Shown here one piece after another: positions 1 through 10,075 of a DNA stretch of 64,000 bases. Within the stretch, counting starts at the first letter, position 1; every line of letters begins with the position of its first letter. Origin of the DNA: Treponema sp. GTDB lineage: Bacteria; Spirochaetota; Spirochaetia; Treponematales; Breznakiellaceae. The stretch spans positions 1 to 64,000 of the forward strand of contig JAAYUZ010000139.1 of NCBI GenBank assembly GCA_012517385.1, written 5' to 3'. A program made the translations under genes and the position numbers. The notes under the pieces were generated by a model that saw nothing but the letters and a program-made list of their open reading frames with translations, searched no databases and had not been told where the DNA came from.

Positions 1-2322
1 CAGCACCGCCACGGCCTTTTTCATCACCCGGGCGCTGCGGATAACCTGGGGCAAAAACATTTTTCCCGCCCCAAACCGGTCCCCAACCTCATTCATACCC
101 TTCATCAGGGGTCCTTCTATGACATCAAGGGACCGGGGGTAGTGGGTTCTCGCTTCCAGCACATCAGCTTCGATATAATCTTCGATACCCTTTACAAGGG
201 CATACTGGAGCCGTTCTTCCACCGGCAGGGCCCGCCAGGCGTTTTTATCAGTGCCGGGCTTTTTTAAACCGCCGCCCCCGGTTCCTGCGCTGCCAGCCCC
301 GGAGCTGCCGGCATTGCCGGGTCCGCCGGCACCAGCCCCTTCGCCAGCACCGCCAGCCTCAGCAGCCTCTTTCAGTTCCAGCGCCAAGGCGAGGAGCCGC
401 TCCGCCCCATCGCTCCGTCGGGCCAGTACTACATCCTCGGCGGCTTCTCTGAGTTGCGGGTCCAGTTCATCATAGGGGACTAGCCCTGCGGGGTTCACGA
501 TGGCCATGGTCAGTCCCGCCTCTATGGCATACTTCAGGAACACCGCGTGCATGGCCTCCCGAACCATGTCATTGCCCCGGAAACTAAAGGACAGGTTCGA
601 AACCCCGCCGGAAATCTTTGCCCCGGGACAATGTTCCCGTATCCAGCGGCAGGCTTCTATAAAATCCAAGGCGTACCGGTCGTGTTCGGGAATACCCGTC
701 GCAATGGCCAGCACGTTAGGGTCAAAGATGATATCTTCGCCCCGCATACCATCCTGAATCAGGAGCTTATATGAACGGTCCGCAACCTCGATTTTTCTCT
801 GATACGAATCGGCCTGGCCCCGCTCATCAAAGAGCATGACCACCACCGCAGCCCCCATTCGCCGTGCTATACGGCTGCGGCGTAAAAACTCCTCTTCTCC
901 TTCCTTCAGGCTGATGGAATTGACAATCCCCTTTCCCTGTAAACACTTCAATCCCGCTTCTATGGCTTCCCAGCGGGAGCTGTCTACCATCACAGGAACT
1001 CGTGCAATTTCCGGATCAGCCAGGGCCAAATTCAAAAACTTCTGCATGGCCCGCGGCGCATCCAGGAGGGCATCATCCATACACACATCGATGATAGATG
1101 CCCCCGCTTCCACCATCTCCCGGGCTATACTGAGGGCTTCATCATAGCGTTCTTCCTTGATAAGCCGTAAAAATTTGCGGCTCCCCGCCACGTTGGTCCG
1201 TTCCCCCACATCGATAAAACCGACCGCCGGGTCCACCATAAGGGGTTCAAGGCCCGATAATACAGTTTTAGCCAAGGCTCCTGAGGCCAGTTCTTCCGGG
1301 ATTTTCCTGGGTTTGTAATTCGCTGCTATCCGGGCAATTTCTGCAATATGGGCAGGGGTGGAACCGCAGCAGCCCCCCACAATATTGACAAGCCCATCCT
1401 TTAAAAAGGCTTCAATATGGCCCGCCATTGTCTGGGCCGATTCATCATATTGGCCAAACCGGTTAGGGAGCCCCGCATTGGGATGGGCACTCACTAGTAC
1501 AGGGGCAATCTCCGAAAGGGCAGCCACATGGGGATAGAGCCGCTCCGCACCGAGAGAACAGTTAAGTCCAATGGACCAGGGCTTCCCGTGCATGACCGAT
1601 ACACAAAAGGCTTCGACAGTTTGACCCGACAGGGTCCGGCCCGCCGCATCTACAATAGTCCCGGATATCATAAGAGGCACATCATAGCGACCCGCCGCAG
1701 CCCCCTCCGGATCCGCAGAACACCGCTCATCCAGCAGTTTCTGAATAGCCGAGATGGCCGCCTTTGCATTCAATGTGTCAAAGATGGTCTCTATCATGAG
1801 GATATCCGCACCCCCATCCAGAAGCCCCCGGGCACTATCATAATAGGCCGCTTCCAGTTCATCCCAGGTAACTGACCGGGCTCCCGGATCATTCACATCG
1901 GGGGATATACTGGCGGTCTTGCTGGTTGGCCCCAGTATTCCCGCCACAAAACGGGGCTTGGCTCCGGTACTGTACCGATCCGCCGATTCCCGGGCAACCC
2001 GGGCGGCGGCCACATTGATTTCGTAAGCCCTGTCCTGGAGGTCATAATCCGCAAGGGATATGGCATTGGCATTAAATGAATTGGTTTCTATGATATCCGA
2101 ACCGGCCCGCAGATAGGCCTGGTGAATCGAGGCAATCACCGCCGGTTTAGTGATACAAAGAATATCGTTACAACCTGACAGCGGTTTTGTATGATGTAAA
2201 AACTCATTTCCCCGGAAATCAGCCTCAGAAAGATTAAATTTCTGAATCATGGTACCCATGGCACCATCCAGAAGGAGAATCCGTTCCGCAGAAAGGGCAT
2301 CTAATTGTTCGCGAATAGTCAT
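1..2322 (-). CDS. metH: Methionine synthase (cobalamin-dependent, MetH), 3' end truncated by window edge
   Basis: Reverse complement from ATG at 2322 reads [31 protein letters not shown]...; contains the [10 protein letters not shown] zinc-site motif, pterin-binding domain segments ([23 protein letters not shown]) and the B12 cap-domain motif [17 protein letters not shown]. No stop before position 1. Confidence 0.95.
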   Translation of the reverse strand, partial: MTIREQLDALSAERILLLDGAMGTMIQKFNLSEADFRGNEFLHHTKPLSGCNDILCITKPAVIASIHQAYLRAGSDIIETNSFNANAISLADYDLQDRAYEINVAAARVARESADRYSTGAKPRFVAGILGPTSKTASISPDVNDPGARSVTWDELEAAYYDSARGLLDGGADILMIETIFDTLNAKAAISAIQKLLDERCSADPEGAAAGRYDVPLMISGTIVDAAGRTLSGQTVEAFCVSVMHGKPWSIGLNCSLGAERLYPHVAALSEIAPVLVSAHPNAGLPNRFGQYDESAQTMAGHIEAFLKDGLVNIVGGCCGSTPAHIAEIARIAANYKPRKIPEELASGALAKTVLSGLEPLMVDPAVGFIDVGERTNVAGSRKFLRLIKEERYDEALSIAREMVEAGASIIDVCMDDALLDAPRAMQKFLNLALADPEIARVPVMVDSSRWEAIEAGLKCLQGKGIVNSISLKEGEEEFLRRSRIARRMGAAVVVMLFDERGQADSYQRKIEVADRSYKLLIQDGMRGEDIIFDPNVLAIATGIPEHDRYALDFIEACRWIREHCPGAKISGGVSNLSFSFRGNDMVREAMHAVFLKYAIEAGLTMAIVNPAGLVPYDELDPQLREAAEDVVLARRSDGAERLLALALELKEAAEAGGAGEGAGAGGPGNAGSSGAGSAGTGGGGLKKPGTDKNAWRALPVEERLQYALVKGIEDYIEADVLEARTHYPRSLDVIEGPLMKGMNEVGDRFGAGKMFLPQVIRSARVMKKAVAVL

Positions 2323-2428
2323 GGTTCTATTGTATCGAAAAGCTGCTTTCGTAAAAAGATAAGTATCATTCTTTTGTCATACTTATTGACGTTACCCATA
2401 CTTTTTGTCACCATGAACACACTACCCT

Positions 2429-3217
2429 ATGCAAGCAATTTGGACTGAATCATTTACCGTAAGAACCTGGGATGTGGACCGGAACAACCGGCTCAGCCCC
2501 GCATCTCTTTTTAATTTTTTTCAGGAAGTAGCGGGAAACCATGCTACAGAACTGGGGGTCGGTAAGGACACCCTGCTCCGAAACAATCAAGCCTGGATTC
2601 TTTCCCGTATGTCCGCCATACTCTACCGGCGCCCCGGTTGGGGAGAGACAATCACCGTACGGACCTGGCCCCGGGGCACGGAAAAACTCTTTGCAATCCG
2701 GGATTACGATATGATCGATGGTTTTGGCAGCACCATCGCCCAGGGACGTAGTGCCTGGCTCCTTGTAGATGTGGAAAAACTGCGGCCCCTCCGTCCCCAG
2801 GCCCTCACGGAACACCTGCCAACCAATACGGATATGCCCGCGATTCAGGATGGCGTACAGGCCCTGTCCCAACGGCAGGAACTCCAATCGGCGGGGAGCC
2901 GAAGGGCGGCCTATTCGGACATAGACTACAACGGACATGTAAACAATGCCCGCTATATTCAGTGGATTCAGGATATGCTTGATGAATCGGTCCTGGACGG
3001 GGCGAACAAGTTCCGGCTTGACATCAACTATCTGGCAGAAATTCGGCCCCAGGAAACCATTTCTCTATGGAAAAGCACTATTCCCCTTCAGGAAGCATCA
3101 AACAATGGGAACGCACTATTTACCCCCTTCGAAATCACCGAGTTCTGGGCCTTCGAAGGGAAACATATCGATACGGACCAGAGTTCGTTTCGTGCGGAAC
3201 TGCGTTGCGGAGCCTAG
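2429..3217 (+). CDS. Acyl-ACP thioesterase (FatA/FatB-like double hotdog)
   Basis: 262 aa; hotdog features such as SLFNFFQEVAGNHA, DYDMIDGFG and DIDYNGHVNNARYIQWI. Confidence 0.85.
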   Translation: MQAIWTESFTVRTWDVDRNNRLSPASLFNFFQEVAGNHATELGVGKDTLLRNNQAWILSRMSAILYRRPGWGETITVRTWPRGTEKLFAIRDYDMIDGFGSTIAQGRSAWLLVDVEKLRPLRPQALTEHLPTNTDMPAIQDGVQALSQRQELQSAGSRRAAYSDIDYNGHVNNARYIQWIQDMLDESVLDGANKFRLDINYLAEIRPQETISLWKSTIPLQEASNNGNALFTPFEITEFWAFEGKHIDTDQSSFRAELRCGA

Positions 3218-3220
3218 CCG

Positions 3221-3955
3221 ATGAACATATCCCTAGAAATTGTCCCCCGGGATGAACCCACGATTGCAGAGAACATCGCCATCGCATCCCGCTTTCCGGA
3301 AATTACCCTCATCAACATACCTGACCTGCTCCGTTTCCCCATCCGCTCCTGGGAAGCCTGCCCATTCATACCTGCAACATATCAAAGCATTCCCCACCTG
3401 CGGGCCATCGATTTTAATATGGATGAACCCTTTCCGCTTACCGACTATTTCAGGAACCATCATATTGATACGGTGCTGGTGGTAGCCGGCGACCCGCCCC
3501 AGGATATGAAGCACCGGGTTTTTCCAACCCACACGACGGATTTTATAAAAAAACTGAAACGGGAACTTCCCGCTCTTACTATTTATGCAGCCTTTGACCC
3601 CTACCGGTCCAATATCCGCTATGAGCTGGATTACCTTAAGGCCAAGGAGGACAGCGGGGCTGATGGCTTCATGAGCCAGCCCTTTTTTGATGTACGGCTC
3701 CTGGAGATCTATGCTGAATACCTGGAGGGCCGTACCGTATTCTGGGGTGTCTCACCGGTCCTTTCAGAAAAAAGCCGCAACTACTGGGAAGCCCGAAACC
3801 GGGCCATTTTTCCCCGCTCATTCCGGCCAGACCTGCACTGGAACATCAGCTTTGGCCGGCAGGTACTGCAATTCTGCAAAACCCACCGCTTTGATCTGTA
3901 CCTTATGCCCATACGGGTCGACCTGGATACCTATCTGCAGGGCCTCTTTAGTTAA
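3221..3955 (+). CDS. Methylenetetrahydrofolate reductase-family (MetF-like) protein
   Basis: 244 aa; SLEIVPRDEPTIAEN, VLVVAGDPPQD, YAAFDPYRS and DSGADGFMSQPFFD fit the MTHFR barrel; sits next to metH. Confidence 0.75.
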   Translation: MNISLEIVPRDEPTIAENIAIASRFPEITLINIPDLLRFPIRSWEACPFIPATYQSIPHLRAIDFNMDEPFPLTDYFRNHHIDTVLVVAGDPPQDMKHRVFPTHTTDFIKKLKRELPALTIYAAFDPYRSNIRYELDYLKAKEDSGADGFMSQPFFDVRLLEIYAEYLEGRTVFWGVSPVLSEKSRNYWEARNRAIFPRSFRPDLHWNISFGRQVLQFCKTHRFDLYLMPIRVDLDTYLQGLFS

Positions 3956-3998
3956 AAACCGCAGAAAAACGGGCGATTAGATAGCCCCTGTTCAACTA

Positions 3999-4085
3999 AG
4001 TGGGTGGTTCCGTCCCCTGACTCTATTATGCCAGCGGGTGGTTCCGGCCCCTGGCGCTATTATGCCAGGGGATGGTTCCGGCACC
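3999..4085. repeat. Imperfect ~34-bp tandem repeat, 2.5 copies
   Basis: AGTGGGTGGTTCCGTCCCCTGACTCTATTATGCC / AGCGGGTGGTTCCGGCCCCTGGCGCTATTATGCC / AGGGGATGGTTCCGGCACC. Confidence 0.85.
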
Positions 4086-5478
4086 AGGTTTCCAGGGCTT
4101 CCCGCAGATCGGCCCGGTCTATCCCCCAGTTTTTTCCAAAACGAGCAAGGAGCTCCTCGGAAAGTTCCATAAATCTACTGAATACATCCCCCGCTTCTGG
4201 CAAGAGACGGGAGATCAGGTCATCAAAGTGGCCCCGGTTTACGATGAGCTCCCAGAAACGGGCAAAGTTTTTCACCCTGTCCAATTCGGATCTGGATAAG
4301 GTCGCTGTTTCGAGCACCTCATAGGGGGGCCTTTCATCAAACACCATTCCAAAGGGGCCGTCATGCCGGGCAATCGGAGTGCCGGGGAGTTTTTTTAATA
4401 TACCAAGCTGAATTTCCGTGGGCCGGACCGCCCAGAGCATATTAAAACTCCGGGCAAAACTTTCCAGGGTTTCGCCGGGGAGACCCGCAATAAGGTCCGC
4501 ATGGACAATTGCATTGGTCTCATCCCGGAGGAAACGGAGGGCTTCCTGTTCCTTTTCCGGGTTGCTCGGTCTTCCAATCCTGCGGGCTACCTCTGGGGTA
4601 AAGGTCTGGATCCCCACCTCCAGCCTGAGGGTACCGGCCGGAAACTGCCTGAGTACATCCCGAAGCCTGTCAGGGAAACGGGATGGGACCATTTCGAAAT
4701 GCACATAGGCCGGCGGCTCTATCCGCTCAAGAAAAAACAACAGAATCTTCTCAGCCCGCTCATAATCCAAATTAAAGGTCCGGTCAAGAAATTTAAAGCC
4801 CTTCGCCCCCCGGACAAAGAGTCCTTCCATGTCGGATAAAAAGGTCTCCAACGGAAACGTACGTACCCTGCGATCAAGGGAACTAAGGCAGAATTCGCAT
4901 CCGAAGGGACAGCCCCGGGAAGCTTCCACATAGATGAGTTTTCTATTGATATCTTCATCCGTATAGAGATGATAGGCGCTCCGTATCAGATCCAGGGGTA
5001 CCGGGTGAGCAAGGATCCATCTGTCTGACCGCACTCCGTACCGGTCCAGCTGCTCCAGGGGTTCTTCAAAGAACAGGTGTTCCATGAGGCTCTGAAACAC
5101 CAATTCCCCCTCCCCCCGTACTATCCAATCGGCCATCCGGACCAGGGGCGCCTCATCGGACAAGTAGGATACTTCCGGGCCTCCCAGAACAATGATAGGG
5201 CGCGGCACTAGTTCCTTTTGATCGGCCGACCAATAGGCTTCCAGGGCTTTGAGCAGGGCCAGGGTGGCTTCATGGTTCCAGATATACACCGACAGGGCCA
5301 GAACCCGGGGCCGTTCCGCTATGATGGCGGATACCTTTTCTTCCAGTGGCTGGCGCAGGGCAAATTCCAGAATAGCACTCCGTTCTGCCAGTGCTCCCAG
5401 ATTAGCCTGCAGCAAACGGAGCGCCAGGGATGGATGAATCCATTTTGCGTTAATTGTAGCTAAGACTATTTCAGCCAT
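4060..5478 (-). CDS. B12-binding-domain radical SAM protein
   Basis: 472 aa; radical SAM motif EASRGCPFGCEFC, N-terminal B12-binding-like domain with ILGGPEVSY, C-terminal extension. Confidence 0.85.
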   Translation of the reverse strand: MAEIVLATINAKWIHPSLALRLLQANLGALAERSAILEFALRQPLEEKVSAIIAERPRVLALSVYIWNHEATLALLKALEAYWSADQKELVPRPIIVLGGPEVSYLSDEAPLVRMADWIVRGEGELVFQSLMEHLFFEEPLEQLDRYGVRSDRWILAHPVPLDLIRSAYHLYTDEDINRKLIYVEASRGCPFGCEFCLSSLDRRVRTFPLETFLSDMEGLFVRGAKGFKFLDRTFNLDYERAEKILLFFLERIEPPAYVHFEMVPSRFPDRLRDVLRQFPAGTLRLEVGIQTFTPEVARRIGRPSNPEKEQEALRFLRDETNAIVHADLIAGLPGETLESFARSFNMLWAVRPTEIQLGILKKLPGTPIARHDGPFGMVFDERPPYEVLETATLSRSELDRVKNFARFWELIVNRGHFDDLISRLLPEAGDVFSRFMELSEELLARFGKNWGIDRADLREALETWCRNHPLA

Positions 5479-5487
5479 AAACCAGGC

Positions 5488-6144
5488 TTACTGGGGAAAA
5501 CTGGCAGCCCCAAACAGGTTGAGGGTGCCGGTCCGCCACTCATCGTAGGCCTCCAGCACCAGCCGCTCCACATCCTGCCAGTTATCGGCCCTGGGCCCCG
5601 GCAGGTCCCGATTGGTCGAATTGGAAAAAACTATGGTGCGGCATCCCTGTTCCCGCAGGCGCTCCACATTGGTTGGGGAATCATCAATATAAACATGGGC
5701 TCCTACGGCTCCCTTGTCCTTCATGAAACAGAGGTCCCAATAGGGAATATCATGGGCATCGAGCCACTCTACGGTCTGGGTTATTGAGGTTTTATGAAAA
5801 TATTTAAGGAACAGCCGGTGGGTTATAATACGAATCCGAATACCCCGGACTGAAAGTTTCCGGAGGGTAGCCGGCGCATCCTTTATGGGTTTCATGACTC
5901 TAAAGAGATCCCGCTGGGTTACCGCAAAGCGGTGGAGCCTGTCATAGCCCCCATATTCGTCTATGCCCCATTCATGGAGTCCAAAAGAAACATCCTGCTT
6001 CAGACTTTCCAGTGGACGGTCCAGCCATTCGGCGGCGATTTCCCGCATGGCCCCATAAAAGTCGCCAACCACCTCGTCCAGGTCGACCCCCAGAATAAAA
6101 CTGCTCTCATCCATGGTGTTCATCCTGTTCTTTCGTCTGTTCAA
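5488..6144 (-). CDS. HAD-family 5'(3')-deoxyribonucleotidase-like protein
   Basis: GVDLDEVVGDF and VYIDDSPTNVERLREQGCRTIVF; true start may be an internal Met (MNTMDESS). Confidence 0.65.
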   Translation of the reverse strand: MNRRKNRMNTMDESSFILGVDLDEVVGDFYGAMREIAAEWLDRPLESLKQDVSFGLHEWGIDEYGGYDRLHRFAVTQRDLFRVMKPIKDAPATLRKLSVRGIRIRIITHRLFLKYFHKTSITQTVEWLDAHDIPYWDLCFMKDKGAVGAHVYIDDSPTNVERLREQGCRTIVFSNSTNRDLPGPRADNWQDVERLVLEAYDEWRTGTLNLFGAASFPQ

Positions 6145-6934
6145 GCGAGGTGAGCAGGTTTGCCTCTTCTTCTAATTTTTTCCGATCCAGGTATTCCTTC
6201 TGTTTGAGCATTGCCGCGGGCACTCCGTAGGCTTCCTCCAGGTGGGAAGGGGTAAGAAGCTCCGCAGGACTTCCCATATCAATGGATCGATTCTTTTTAA
6301 AGAGAAGTACCGTTTCGGCGTACTTTTTAGTAAGGTCTAATTCGTGCAGGGACACATATATCGTGACACCTGTAGCTTTCTGGTAGGATCTGAAAAAATC
6401 CAGGGCCGCTTCCTTCTGCCGATCCTCCATGGCAAATACGGGTTCATCCATAAAGATGGACCGGGACCCATAGAGGGCTGCAAAGGCCAGAAGGGTTCGC
6501 TGCATTTCACCCTTTGAAAGCCGCGCCAGGGGCCGATTGCGCAGATTGGTTAATTCAAAAACAGAGAGGACCTGACTATAAAAATCCTCCCCCTTCATCG
6601 CATGAAAGCCCCCTGCATACACCTGCTCCAGGAGGGCTCCCAGGGGCTCTTCCGTTTCGAATTCCATATTTTGATAAATGAACGAAGCGTATGCGTTCCG
6701 CTCGTCCTCACTGGCAAAGAGCCGGGTATCCCTGCCCAGAAGGGTAATGGTTCCTTCCTGAGGCATAAGTCTCCCTGCAGCCAGCAGCATAAGGGTTGAT
6801 TTGCCGGCCCCATTTGGACCCACAAGGCTCACAAAACCGGTTGGCAGGGTAGCCGAAAAGTTCGAAAAAACCGGTGCCTCCCCTTCGGGGTACTGAAAAT
6901 GCACCTGATGAAATACAGACAATCCGTTAGTCAT
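6107..6934 (-). CDS. ABC transporter ATP-binding protein
   Basis: Walker A GPNGAGKST, signature LSKGEMQR, Walker B SIFMDEP; no permease gene adjacent. Confidence 0.85.
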   Translation of the reverse strand: MTNGLSVFHQVHFQYPEGEAPVFSNFSATLPTGFVSLVGPNGAGKSTLMLLAAGRLMPQEGTITLLGRDTRLFASEDERNAYASFIYQNMEFETEEPLGALLEQVYAGGFHAMKGEDFYSQVLSVFELTNLRNRPLARLSKGEMQRTLLAFAALYGSRSIFMDEPVFAMEDRQKEAALDFFRSYQKATGVTIYVSLHELDLTKKYAETVLLFKKNRSIDMGSPAELLTPSHLEEAYGVPAAMLKQKEYLDRKKLEEEANLLTSLEQTKEQDEHHG

Positions 6935-6992
6935 GCTTTTATTCTAGCATGAAGGGCCTTCTTATCCTATACTTTTATATGGAGGGAACACC

Positions 6993-8075
6993 TTGAATCG
7001 GATGTATCAGTGGCTGTTACTCACCATGGTCATCACCTTTTTTTCAAGCTGTGTCCAGCCGGAAATTAAGGTTGCCCTGCTTACCAAGTTAGAAGCGGGC
7101 TCTATCATCGGGACAAGCGAAATTGCCGCTGTAAAGGAATTTGAACGTACCCACCCGAACAGCCGAATACATGTCATACCCTTTGATGATGGATGGGATC
7201 CGGTCCGTACCAAACAGGCCTATGGGGAAGTTCAAAGGAACAACATTCAATTCCTCATTACAAGCCACACTTCTACCTGTGCAACTGAAATTATATCTGA
7301 CATAAACAGGGATAAACGGCTTACCATAGTTACCGGTGCCACTACAACCCAATTAAGCAAAAAGGATGATTACATTTTGCGTATCATCCCCGATGCAAAT
7401 CAGGAACAAACAGCCATTGCTGCTAAGATTGCTGAGTTAGCCCCTAAAAACATCCTTATCATTCGAGACCTGTCCAATCCGGGTTATGTTATACCTGCCC
7501 AGGAAGCAGTTATTTCTGAATTACGTCGCCTTGTAAATACAGTAAAAATAAAGACCTATGATATTGATGCAAATAAAATTGATATAACCGGTCTTGCACC
7601 TGTAATGACCGATGCTTCCTATGAAGTCCTGTATGTTCTCATTGGTGGTTATAGGAACATTGCGGGCAATATCGCACAATATTTTTATACCTTTCACCCA
7701 GAAGCGACCATTTTCTTTACCCCCTGGATGAACAACAAGGAACTGATTAACACCGCCGGGCCTGCAATTTCCAAATCAATACTTCCATCACTTTTTCCTT
7801 CGAGAAAGGAATCCCCCAATATCGAAGCCTATATGTCCAGCATAGAAACCAATCTTCACCTCAGCCCAACCATTATCAGCCTTAAGGTGTATCAAGCCCT
7901 TGAACTGCTCGATCTTGCCTTCAGAGCAAGGGCTGCCAATCCAGAAAAAGCAAAGACCTGGCTTCTTTCACAAAAAACAATAGAAACCCGTCTTGGATCT
8001 ATTACCTTTGATGCCTTTGGTGATTCTTCAGCAGGTTATTACTTTATTACCGATATCCCAGGAGAATTTAATTGA
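6993..8075 (+). CDS. Type 1 periplasmic-binding-protein-like lipoprotein (branched-chain amino acid receptor-like)
   Basis: Signal peptide and lipobox (VITFFSSC); body resembles Leu/Ile/Val-binding proteins; overlaps the next gene by 3 nt. Confidence 0.75.
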   Translation: MNRMYQWLLLTMVITFFSSCVQPEIKVALLTKLEAGSIIGTSEIAAVKEFERTHPNSRIHVIPFDDGWDPVRTKQAYGEVQRNNIQFLITSHTSTCATEIISDINRDKRLTIVTGATTTQLSKKDDYILRIIPDANQEQTAIAAKIAELAPKNILIIRDLSNPGYVIPAQEAVISELRRLVNTVKIKTYDIDANKIDITGLAPVMTDASYEVLYVLIGGYRNIAGNIAQYFYTFHPEATIFFTPWMNNKELINTAGPAISKSILPSLFPSRKESPNIEAYMSSIETNLHLSPTIISLKVYQALELLDLAFRARAANPEKAKTWLLSQKTIETRLGSITFDAFGDSSAGYYFITDIPGEFN

Positions 8076-10069
8076 AAAGAAAGGTGCAGAGTCTCCGGTT
8101 CTATCTCTTCACCCTAGAAGTAATAACTATTATTAGTGGGAGTCTTTTTATTTTCAGTTCCTTTATTTACTTACAAAATAAGATATTTAATGATTTTTCT
8201 AACCGGAGAAAATCTGAGCTTTCCAGTATTGAGATGCTTATCTATGCAAAAATTCAGCAAGCATCTCATAATTTAGAGCTATTAGCATCTTCAGAAAATT
8301 TTTCCGGGGGTGCTTTTATTTCTGACTTTTCCGATATTTTTATAATTTCCAACAATACTATTACAAAAATTATCAAACAAAGCAAAAACTCAGCATTATT
8401 TACTGGTTTTAAATTTTCTAAAGAACTCAATACTTATTTTTCCCGATCCTTCTTTTCTACCGTTCGACGTTCCTATGTGTTTTATTCTATAGAAGATGAA
8501 AAACCAGGTATATATATGAGTATCTCCACATCCGTGGGTTTACTCGTTGGCCGGATACCCCTAGAATCTCTCAACAATGATGTTGCCCGGCTTGTACAGT
8601 TCGACGGTTCAATCGTACTGATCACCAATTCCGATGGGATCCCCTACACCAGTATAGGCGGAAATGTACCCAGCATTCTATTGAATCAACCCAATGGCAC
8701 TACCATCACCATACAAAACAAACAGTATGTCCTCAACCGCCTCGCCAGTATCTGGCTATCATCGGATATTGTATTACTCACGCCAACTAGCCAGTTACAA
8801 TACTTTTATACTCAAATCAAGATGCTCGTAATTTTTGCATTAACAGCATTCATAGGGATCCTGATGCTCAGATATTTCATACTACATCTCTTATTTATTA
8901 AACCTATAGAGATCTTTACAAAGGCCTTAAACCAATGGGAAACAAATACCATGCTTCCGGAAGTTCCAGCTGCCATCCAGGGGGTAGCAGAAATACAGCT
9001 CTTAGCAAAGACATTTTATGCCAAGGCAAATGAAATTGCTCAAATGAATGAACGACTGGAAGAACAGCTTCAGAATATGGGTCAACAACTCAGTTCTGCA
9101 CTGGATAAGGTCCTTGTTTCAGAAAAACTGGCAGTCCTGGGTAATCTTACTGCAGGACTCGCCCATGAATTAAATACCCCCCTTGGAGCCATCATTTCCA
9201 CCGCAGAAACGATCCGAAATGCAATTACTAAAATTAAAGCGGATCTTTGTGACTTGTTAACTAAAAACAATCCGGAAGCTAATACACTATTTCTCCAATT
9301 GCTCACCTCATGTGGTAAAACTCAGACAAGCCTTAGACAAAGAATAACATTTATAAATAATCTGGAAACACACCAGGTGAAAAACGCAGAAGAAATTACC
9401 GATGACCTTATCGACATGGAAATCTCTTTGGATGCTCCGGATCTAGAACAGCAAATAGAACATCTTAAAGATGCGCAACATATTATTAAAACAGCCTATT
9501 ATTTTAATATCTTGGAAAAGGATAATGCGATTATTCAAAGCGCGGCTGAACGGGCAGCTTTAACCCTGAAGGCTCTGAAACAATGGACCTATGATGAAAA
9601 GGGCAATACAGTCCCGGTATGTATAAAAGAAGAGATGGAAACCATCCTTACCATGTATTACAACCGTACAAAATATACTATTCAGGTAATGAGAGAATAT
9701 GTGGATGAAGGCTGGGTCCTGGCCAATCCAGAGCGCCTGAATGCGGTCTGGGTAAATCTTATAAACAACGCCATTCAGGCCATGGAACAGGGTGGGACCC
9801 TGACAATCAGGATTGAAAAATTACATCGAGCATCAGATTATATCCAGGTGCAGATTACCGATACGGGCATTGGAATTCCTGAAGAGAACAAACCCAAAAT
9901 ATTTACACCCTTCTTTACGACTAAGCCTCGAGGTGCTGGTACTGGCATTGGGCTGGACTTGAGTAAGCGGATTGTAGAAAGTTTTTCGGGATCTATTTCA
10001 TTTACAAGCCGGCCGGGACTTACCACCTTTACGGTAATACTCCCGGCATACAATAAAGAACAAACCTAG
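8072..10069 (+). CDS. Membrane sensor histidine kinase (TTG start)
   Basis: Two TM segments, H-box GNLTAGLAHELNTPLGAI, N-box VNLINNAIQAM, G1 DTGIGIPEEN, G2 GTGIGLDLSKRIV. Confidence 0.9.
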   Translation: MKRKVQSLRFYLFTLEVITIISGSLFIFSSFIYLQNKIFNDFSNRRKSELSSIEMLIYAKIQQASHNLELLASSENFSGGAFISDFSDIFIISNNTITKIIKQSKNSALFTGFKFSKELNTYFSRSFFSTVRRSYVFYSIEDEKPGIYMSISTSVGLLVGRIPLESLNNDVARLVQFDGSIVLITNSDGIPYTSIGGNVPSILLNQPNGTTITIQNKQYVLNRLASIWLSSDIVLLTPTSQLQYFYTQIKMLVIFALTAFIGILMLRYFILHLLFIKPIEIFTKALNQWETNTMLPEVPAAIQGVAEIQLLAKTFYAKANEIAQMNERLEEQLQNMGQQLSSALDKVLVSEKLAVLGNLTAGLAHELNTPLGAIISTAETIRNAITKIKADLCDLLTKNNPEANTLFLQLLTSCGKTQTSLRQRITFINNLETHQVKNAEEITDDLIDMEISLDAPDLEQQIEHLKDAQHIIKTAYYFNILEKDNAIIQSAAERAALTLKALKQWTYDEKGNTVPVCIKEEMETILTMYYNRTKYTIQVMREYVDEGWVLANPERLNAVWVNLINNAIQAMEQGGTLTIRIEKLHRASDYIQVQITDTGIGIPEENKPKIFTPFFTTKPRGAGTGIGLDLSKRIVESFSGSISFTSRPGLTTFTVILPAYNKEQT

Positions 10070-10075
10070 ATAGGT

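Noticed and set aside
251-475. Pro/Ala/Ser-rich 74-aa plus-strand ORF
   Set aside because: Complement of the Gly/Ala linker of metH; low-complexity antisense artefact.
2323-2428. Possible cobalamin riboswitch upstream of metH
   Set aside because: Divergent spacer is only 106 bp and no B12-box-like sequence was seen.
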